Assembly: GCA_945867875.1 (NCBI GenBank)
Contig: CAMBJF010000073.1
Coordinates: forward strand, 1-10,240
DNA from: an uncultured Ruminococcus sp.
GTDB taxonomy: Bacteria > Bacillota > Clostridia > Oscillospirales > Ruminococcaceae
Reading direction: 5' to 3'
Length of the DNA stretch: 10,240 bases
Part shown: piece by piece, positions 7,192 to 10,240 of the stretch
How positions within the stretch are numbered: the first letter of the stretch is position 1
How the letters are laid out: each line of letters starts with the position of its first letter
Position numbers and translations under genes: made by a program
Notes under the pieces: generated by a model
The model's database searches: none
Told to the model about the DNA's origin: nothing
The model's input: only the letters and a program-made list of their open reading frames with translations

Positions 7192-8103
7192 ATGGAAACT
7201 TTTGAAAAAGCACGCAGATTTATTTACCGAAACGCCCGTCCTGTTGACCTTGCCCGCTGGCAATATCATTTTGAAAACGGCTCAAAGAAAGCCGTTATGA
7301 ATGCTTTGTCGGCATATCAAAATCCCGACGGCGGCTTTGGAAACGGACTTGAAGCGGATAATTTCAATCCTCATTCATCACCGATGCAGACGTGGCAGGC
7401 AGCAAACATTATCGGTGAGATAGACTTTCACGGCGAGCACCCTGTTATTTCGGGAATGCTGCGGTATCTTGAAAGCGGTGAGCATTTTGACGAAGAGCAT
7501 CGCCAGTGGCTGAACACCATTCCCTCAAATAACGACTATCCCCACGCAATTTGGTGGGAATACAGCGGGGATGACCCGTTCAGCTATAATCCCACTGCCG
7601 CTCTTGCCGCATTTATCCTGCTCCGCAGTCCGAAAGAGAGCAGTCTTTACGCTAAAGGCGAAGCGCTTGCAAAGGAAGCCGTATCATTTTTCACAAAGTC
7701 GGACATTGCTCCCGAACCTCACGTCACCTCCTGCTTTATCGAGCTTTACCATGCACTGAAAGAAATAAACGCTCCTGAAAATAAGCTTGCGGCACTAAAA
7801 AATGCTATATCCGACAGCATCGGAAAGCTTATCTGCCGTGACACATCAAAATGGGGCAAGGAATATGTTTCCCTGCCATCAACATTTATAAGCGGCACTG
7901 ACAGCGAATTTATCTCGGGATATGAAAAGCTTTGCCTTGAAGAATGTGATTTCATTATTGATTCTCAGCTTGATGACGGATCATATCCAATCCCGTGGCA
8001 GTGGTGCAATGATTACAAAGAAGTCGTTCTTGCCGATAATTTCTGGAAATCGGTCATTGCAATGAACAATATGCTCTTTTTAAGGGGTATGAAAAAGCTT
8101 TGA
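7192..8103 (+). CDS. Terpenoid-cyclase/prenyltransferase-fold protein, function unknown
   Basis: The 303-residue soluble protein has no signal peptide or membrane helix. It carries sequence typical of the alpha/alpha-toroid fold shared by squalene cyclases and protein prenyltransferase beta subunits: a QW-like motif at 42-56 (YQNPDGGFGNGLEAD) and a second at 258-271 (SQLDDGSYPIPWQW), with helical pairs between. I see no DXDD motif of squalene-hopene cyclase, and at about 300 residues it is half the length of a true cyclase, so it is unlikely to make hopanoids. Similar stand-alone proteins are common and uncharacterised in Firmicutes. The region 110-135 is rich in Trp, Tyr and Asp and could line a pocket. 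It follows the AraC regulator by 67 bp on the same strand and may be co-expressed with it. Confidence 0.7.
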   Translation: METFEKARRFIYRNARPVDLARWQYHFENGSKKAVMNALSAYQNPDGGFGNGLEADNFNPHSSPMQTWQAANIIGEIDFHGEHPVISGMLRYLESGEHFDEEHRQWLNTIPSNNDYPHAIWWEYSGDDPFSYNPTAALAAFILLRSPKESSLYAKGEALAKEAVSFFTKSDIAPEPHVTSCFIELYHALKEINAPENKLAALKNAISDSIGKLICRDTSKWGKEYVSLPSTFISGTDSEFISGYEKLCLEECDFIIDSQLDDGSYPIPWQWCNDYKEVVLADNFWKSVIAMNNMLFLRGMKKL

Positions 8104-8112
8104 TACAGTGAA

Positions 8113-8145
8113 AAAAGGTCTGCACTGAAATGATGCAGACCTTTT
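8113..8145. terminator. Bidirectional intrinsic terminator
   Basis: There is a perfect 12-bp stem, AAAAGGTCTGCA (8113-8124) pairing with 8134-8145, around a 9-base loop. T-runs follow on both strands: TTTT on the plus side and six T on the minus side. It lies 9 bp after the stop at 8103 and 16 bp beyond the minus-strand stop at 8162, so it serves both convergent genes. Confidence 0.88.
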
Positions 8146-8161
8146 GAATTATGTTCTGTTA

Positions 8162-9409
8162 TCAGCCCATATTGGAAAGCTTGATGGACTTGGGATCAAC
8201 ATTTCCGTCATAACCGTCGTTCAGGGGTGTGCCCTTGTTGTGCTTGGAAGCATCAGCCTCGATAGCCTTAGCCATTGCCTCGATCTCGCTGAGGTCAAAA
8301 CCGAAGTTGTTGTTGAGCTTGGGAGTAGGCTTGGGGGCTGCTGCGGGCTTTGCAGGAGCAGGTGTGGGTGCTGCCGCAGGCTTGGGAGCCTCGGGCTTGG
8401 CTGCTGCTGCGGGTGCAGGAGCGGGAGCAGGATTTGCAGCTGCGGGTGTAGGTGCTGCTGCGGGCTTAACGGCAGGTGCGGGTGCAGGAGCGGGCTTAGC
8501 TGCTGCAGGAGCAGGTGTGGGAGCAGGCTTTACTGCAGGTGCGGGAGCTGCTGCCATCTTTACGCCCTTGGGAGGTGTGAACTCGGGGATACCGTCCTTC
8601 TTGAGAGTATCCTGAGTCTTTGTGAGGAGACCTGCGGTCTCGTTTATCTTTGCAATGCTGTCGGAAAGGCTCTGCTTGGAGATCATATCCAGCATTTCCT
8701 TGATAGAGTTTACCTGACCCTCAATCTCGCCTATCTCGGCAAGTACAACAGCCTTCATATTGTCAGCTGCACGTCTCATCTCGGTGGTCTTGCCCTCTGC
8801 GTCGCTCATCATCTTGGAGGACTTGTCCTCAGCATCGGTGAGTATCTTTGCAGCCTTTTCATCAGCGGTCTTAACGATGGTAGATGCCTTGCTGTTAGCG
8901 TCATCAACGACCTGATTAGCAAGCTTCTTTGCGTCCTCGTCCATCTTTCTTGCATTTTCCTTGGCGGTTGTAACGATAGTTGTAGCGGTTCTCTGAGCCT
9001 CCATAAATACGTTTGTGAGGTCCATAGCGCTGCTCTCTGCGGGAGATGCGGCAGCTGCGGCATTCTTTGCCTCGATGAGCTCGTTCTCCATATCGCCTAT
9101 CTTCTTCTTGAGCTCAGCTATCTCCTTGTCCTTCTCGGCAGCCTCAGCCTCAGCGTTGGAGAGCTGGTTCTTGAGGGACTCGTTGCTGGTCTGGAGCTCG
9201 GTTATCTTAGCCTTGTCGGATTCAAGGAGCTTTTCATACTTCTCCTTATCCTCCATATTTCCGCCGCTGTTCTCGAGAAGAGCCTTCTTCTCTTCAAGCT
9301 CGTTTTCAAGCGTATATATCTTAGTGTTGAGCTGATCTACGTATGCAAGTACATCCTTCTTGTCAAATCCGCCGAAGTTGACGGTTTTAAGGAATCCGTT
9401 TTCTGCCAT
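8162..9409 (-). CDS. DivIVA-like coiled-coil protein with Ala/Pro-rich linker
   Basis: This is a 415-residue cytosolic protein. The N-terminus (FLKTVNFGGFDKKDVLAYVDQL, 6-27) resembles the DivIVA membrane-curvature domain, which has a similar F...GYD..EVD.Y core. A coiled coil follows (about 28-118). A second helical part (about 130-265) has repeated Ala at heptad-like spacing (AKENARK, DDANSKA, TADEKAAKIL, DAEDKSSKM), as in DivIVA/GpsB and ATP synthase b-like proteins. Residues 286-364 are almost only Ala and Pro with some Lys and Thr. A distinct 50-residue tail (365-415) contains NNNFGFDLSEIEAMAKAIE. DivIVA-type proteins mark cell poles and septa and recruit cell-wall enzymes; a division or shape role is inferred. 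A GGAGGT site (9418-9423), 8 bp upstream, supports the ATG at 9409. It could instead be an unrelated structural coiled-coil protein. Confidence 0.75.
   Translation of the reverse strand: MAENGFLKTVNFGGFDKKDVLAYVDQLNTKIYTLENELEEKKALLENSGGNMEDKEKYEKLLESDKAKITELQTSNESLKNQLSNAEAEAAEKDKEIAELKKKIGDMENELIEAKNAAAAASPAESSAMDLTNVFMEAQRTATTIVTTAKENARKMDEDAKKLANQVVDDANSKASTIVKTADEKAAKILTDAEDKSSKMMSDAEGKTTEMRRAADNMKAVVLAEIGEIEGQVNSIKEMLDMISKQSLSDSIAKINETAGLLTKTQDTLKKDGIPEFTPPKGVKMAAAPAPAVKPAPTPAPAAAKPAPAPAPAVKPAAAPTPAAANPAPAPAPAAAAKPEAPKPAAAPTPAPAKPAAAPKPTPKLNNNFGFDLSEIEAMAKAIEADASKHNKGTPLNDGYDGNVDPKSIKLSNMG
8318..8554 (-). repeat. Low-complexity Ala/Pro-coding tract
   Basis: About 237 bases encode residues 286-364 of the DivIVA-like protein, almost entirely Ala and Pro with periodic Lys and Thr. 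The DNA consists of imperfect tandem copies of short G-rich units on the plus strand (such as GCAGGAGCGGGAGCAGG and GCGGGTGCAGG). Such tracts change length easily by slippage, so the linker may differ between strains, and short-read assembly here is less certain than elsewhere. Confidence 0.85.
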
Positions 9410-9491
9410 GGTATAATACCTCCAAAAAATAAACTTAGCAGACGCAGGAGCTTTGCAGCGAATATGTACGGTCTGCCGTTACTATATTTCT

Positions 9492-9520
9492 ATTATAACA
9501 CATTGTTCAAAATACAGCAA
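9492..9520 (-). promoter_or_regulatory. Promoter of the DivIVA-like gene
   Basis: Read on the minus strand, TTGCTG (9515-9520), a 17-bp spacer and a perfect TATAAT (9492-9497) form a sigma-A type promoter. Transcription would start near 9485, giving a leader of about 75 bases before the ATG at 9409. Confidence 0.68.
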
Positions 9521-9661
9521 CCAATTTTAGAAAAAAAATATGCATAAACTTATTGTTGATTTTTTGGATACAAATTACAAATATACATCTCAATATTTTG
9601 CCGTGACGTGCAATATACACAAAATCAGATATTCATTTGTACGATAATTATTCAGATGCAA

Positions 9662-9696
9662 TGCGCCATACCGCCGCAATATGGCGATATGGCGCA
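9662..9696. repeat. Hairpin with duplicated arm; possible terminator
   Basis: A perfect 9-bp inverted repeat, TGCGCCATA (9662-9670) and TATGGCGCA (9688-9696), lies 17 bp past the minus-strand stop at 9713. The right arm is partly duplicated: TATGGCG occurs at 9680-9686 and again at 9688-9694, so CGCCATA (9664-9670) can pair with either copy, giving two alternative hairpins. No T-run follows on either strand, so it is not a classic intrinsic terminator. It may still end or stabilise the upstream transcript, or bind a protein. Confidence 0.6.
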
Positions 9697-9712
9697 AAAT
9701 TTGTTAATATAT

Positions 9713-10156
9713 TCAGCCGTTGAATCTGCCAAGCTCGGAGATGAGCTTCTGCTCGGCGGCAATTATCTCGGTCGTAAGACCTCTGCTTTGGCTGTCGGCG
9801 TAGCTGTACTTGTCAAGATATTTGTGCAGCGACTGTATGCCCTTCTCGCAGCCCTTTGTCACAAGTCCTGCGGCATCTTTGTCCGTACCCGTCTGCATCG
9901 TGAGCTGTGTTTTTACGTATGACATCGACTTCGCCATAGGATTGGGCGCTTTGCCCTTATCGCCTATTTTATTGAGCTGATTTTCGGCTTTGACTCTGAG
10001 CTTTATATGTTCCTGCTTGCTGTCCTTTAACACCTGTTCAAGCTCAGGGTCGGCAGCCTTTGAGACCATATCGTCAAGAGAGGCGATGCCCATTTTTATC
10101 CCCGCATCGCATTCTCTCAGCAATTTTTTTGTATCTTCTTCGCTTTCATAAAGCAT
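9713..10156 (-). CDS. Small four-helix-bundle protein, ferritin-like/DUF2383-like
   Basis: The 147-residue soluble, all-helical protein has no signal peptide or membrane segment. Helices can be drawn at about residues 5-32, 36-64, 74-88, 93-117 and 126-145. A central basic stretch, GDKGKAPNPMAKSM (65-78), separates two helix pairs. Patterns such as KQEHIKL (47-53) and EQKL (135-138) recall the ferritin-like DUF2383/PA2169 bundles, but I cannot identify a full set of metal ligands, so iron binding is not claimed. The family is common and unnamed in clostridia. A GGAGGAA site (10165-10171), 8 bp upstream, fixes the start at 10156. An out-of-frame ATG at 10161 is too close to that site and gives only a 14-codon frame. 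Function is unknown. Confidence 0.65.
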   Translation of the reverse strand: MLYESEEDTKKLLRECDAGIKMGIASLDDMVSKAADPELEQVLKDSKQEHIKLRVKAENQLNKIGDKGKAPNPMAKSMSYVKTQLTMQTGTDKDAAGLVTKGCEKGIQSLHKYLDKYSYADSQSRGLTTEIIAAEQKLISELGRFNG

Positions 10157-10240
10157 AGCATTTCTTCCTCCGTTTATGATTTTTTATTAGAGCGTATCTG
10201 AAAACTCAAAAGAGTTGTGTCATTTAGACAAAAGCCAAAT
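10157..10240 (-). promoter_or_regulatory. Upstream region of the small helical protein gene
   Basis: This stretch holds the GGAGGAA ribosome binding site (10165-10171) and a short dyad, AACTC-AAAA-GAGTT (10203-10216), that could be an operator. A -10-like TCTAAT (10186-10191, minus strand) lacks a convincing -35. The true promoter may lie beyond the window. Confidence 0.3.

Larger units (their letters stand above)
9424..9712. other. Non-coding AT-rich intergenic stretch
   Basis: This gap between two minus-strand genes holds the promoter at 9492-9520 and the hairpin at 9662-9696. The remaining roughly 140 bases (9521-9661) are AT-rich. I see no convincing open frame with a ribosome binding site, no tRNA-like fold and no recognisable riboswitch motif there. 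A short RNA cannot be excluded. Confidence 0.55.

Noticed and set aside
8318..8554. The short repeats as a CRISPR array or minisatellite
   Set aside because: There are no regular repeats with unique spacers; the tract is in-frame coding sequence for an Ala/Pro linker.
9410..9420. An 11-bp palindrome GGTATAATACC between the ribosome binding site and start of the DivIVA-like gene
   Set aside because: The single-base centre cannot form an RNA hairpin, and the sequence is probably an accident of an AT-rich spacer next to GGAGG.
8144..9547. A 467-codon open frame on the plus strand, Cys/Gly/Leu-rich
   Set aside because: It is antisense to the DivIVA-like gene, which has a strong ribosome binding site, promoter and meaningful domains. 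The low stop frequency comes from the GC-rich Ala/Pro and Glu/Lys codons read backwards.

Overview
The window is 10.2 kb from the end of an assembled contig of a low-to-moderate G+C Gram-positive bacterium. The gene families and style (AI-2E transporter, CUT1 sugar permeases without their own ATPase, a DivIVA-like coiled-coil protein, strong GGAGG ribosome binding sites, AT-rich intergenic promoters) fit a clostridial gut or rumen organism, most likely Ruminococcus/Oscillospiraceae. That assignment is inference from protein style; no rRNA or marker gene is present. Bases 1-46 are not genomic: they are an Illumina Nextera i7-side adapter, including a readable index, left on the contig end. They add ten false residues to the first open frame.

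Layout, left to right. (1) An AI-2E/YtvI-type membrane protein (48-1280, +). (2) A shared bidirectional terminator (1283-1320). (3) A four-gene minus-strand operon transcribed from about 6180 down to 1320: two CUT1-type sugar ABC permeases that overlap by ATGA, then a 641-residue HlyD/MacA-like adaptor with an exceptionally long coiled coil, then a MacB-core-like membrane protein with only two membrane helices. (4) A 178-bp AT-rich divergent regulatory region (6140-6317). (5) An AraC-family regulator (6318-7124, +) and a terpenoid-cyclase-fold protein of unknown role (7192-8103, +). (6) A second bidirectional terminator (8113-8145). (7) A DivIVA-like coiled-coil protein with a long Ala/Pro linker (8162-9409, -). 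(8) A 303-bp non-coding stretch with one promoter and an unusual hairpin (9410-9712). (9) A small helical-bundle protein (9713-10156, -).

The most interesting unit is the 1320-6139 operon. It joins a sugar importer's permease pair to an adaptor and a MacB-like extracellular core, components normally found in export or mechanotransmission ABC systems. It contains no solute-binding protein, no ATPase and no FtsX-type permease domain. The simplest reading is a membrane complex in which the permease pair borrows a shared ATPase and works with, or is merely co-expressed with, a long cell-wall-spanning adaptor. An AraC-type regulator is encoded divergently, and an 8-bp inverted repeat overlaps the operon's best -10 box, so local control is plausible. 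The other genes look like ordinary chromosomal housekeeping or envelope genes. No mobile element, CRISPR array, tRNA or rRNA was seen.
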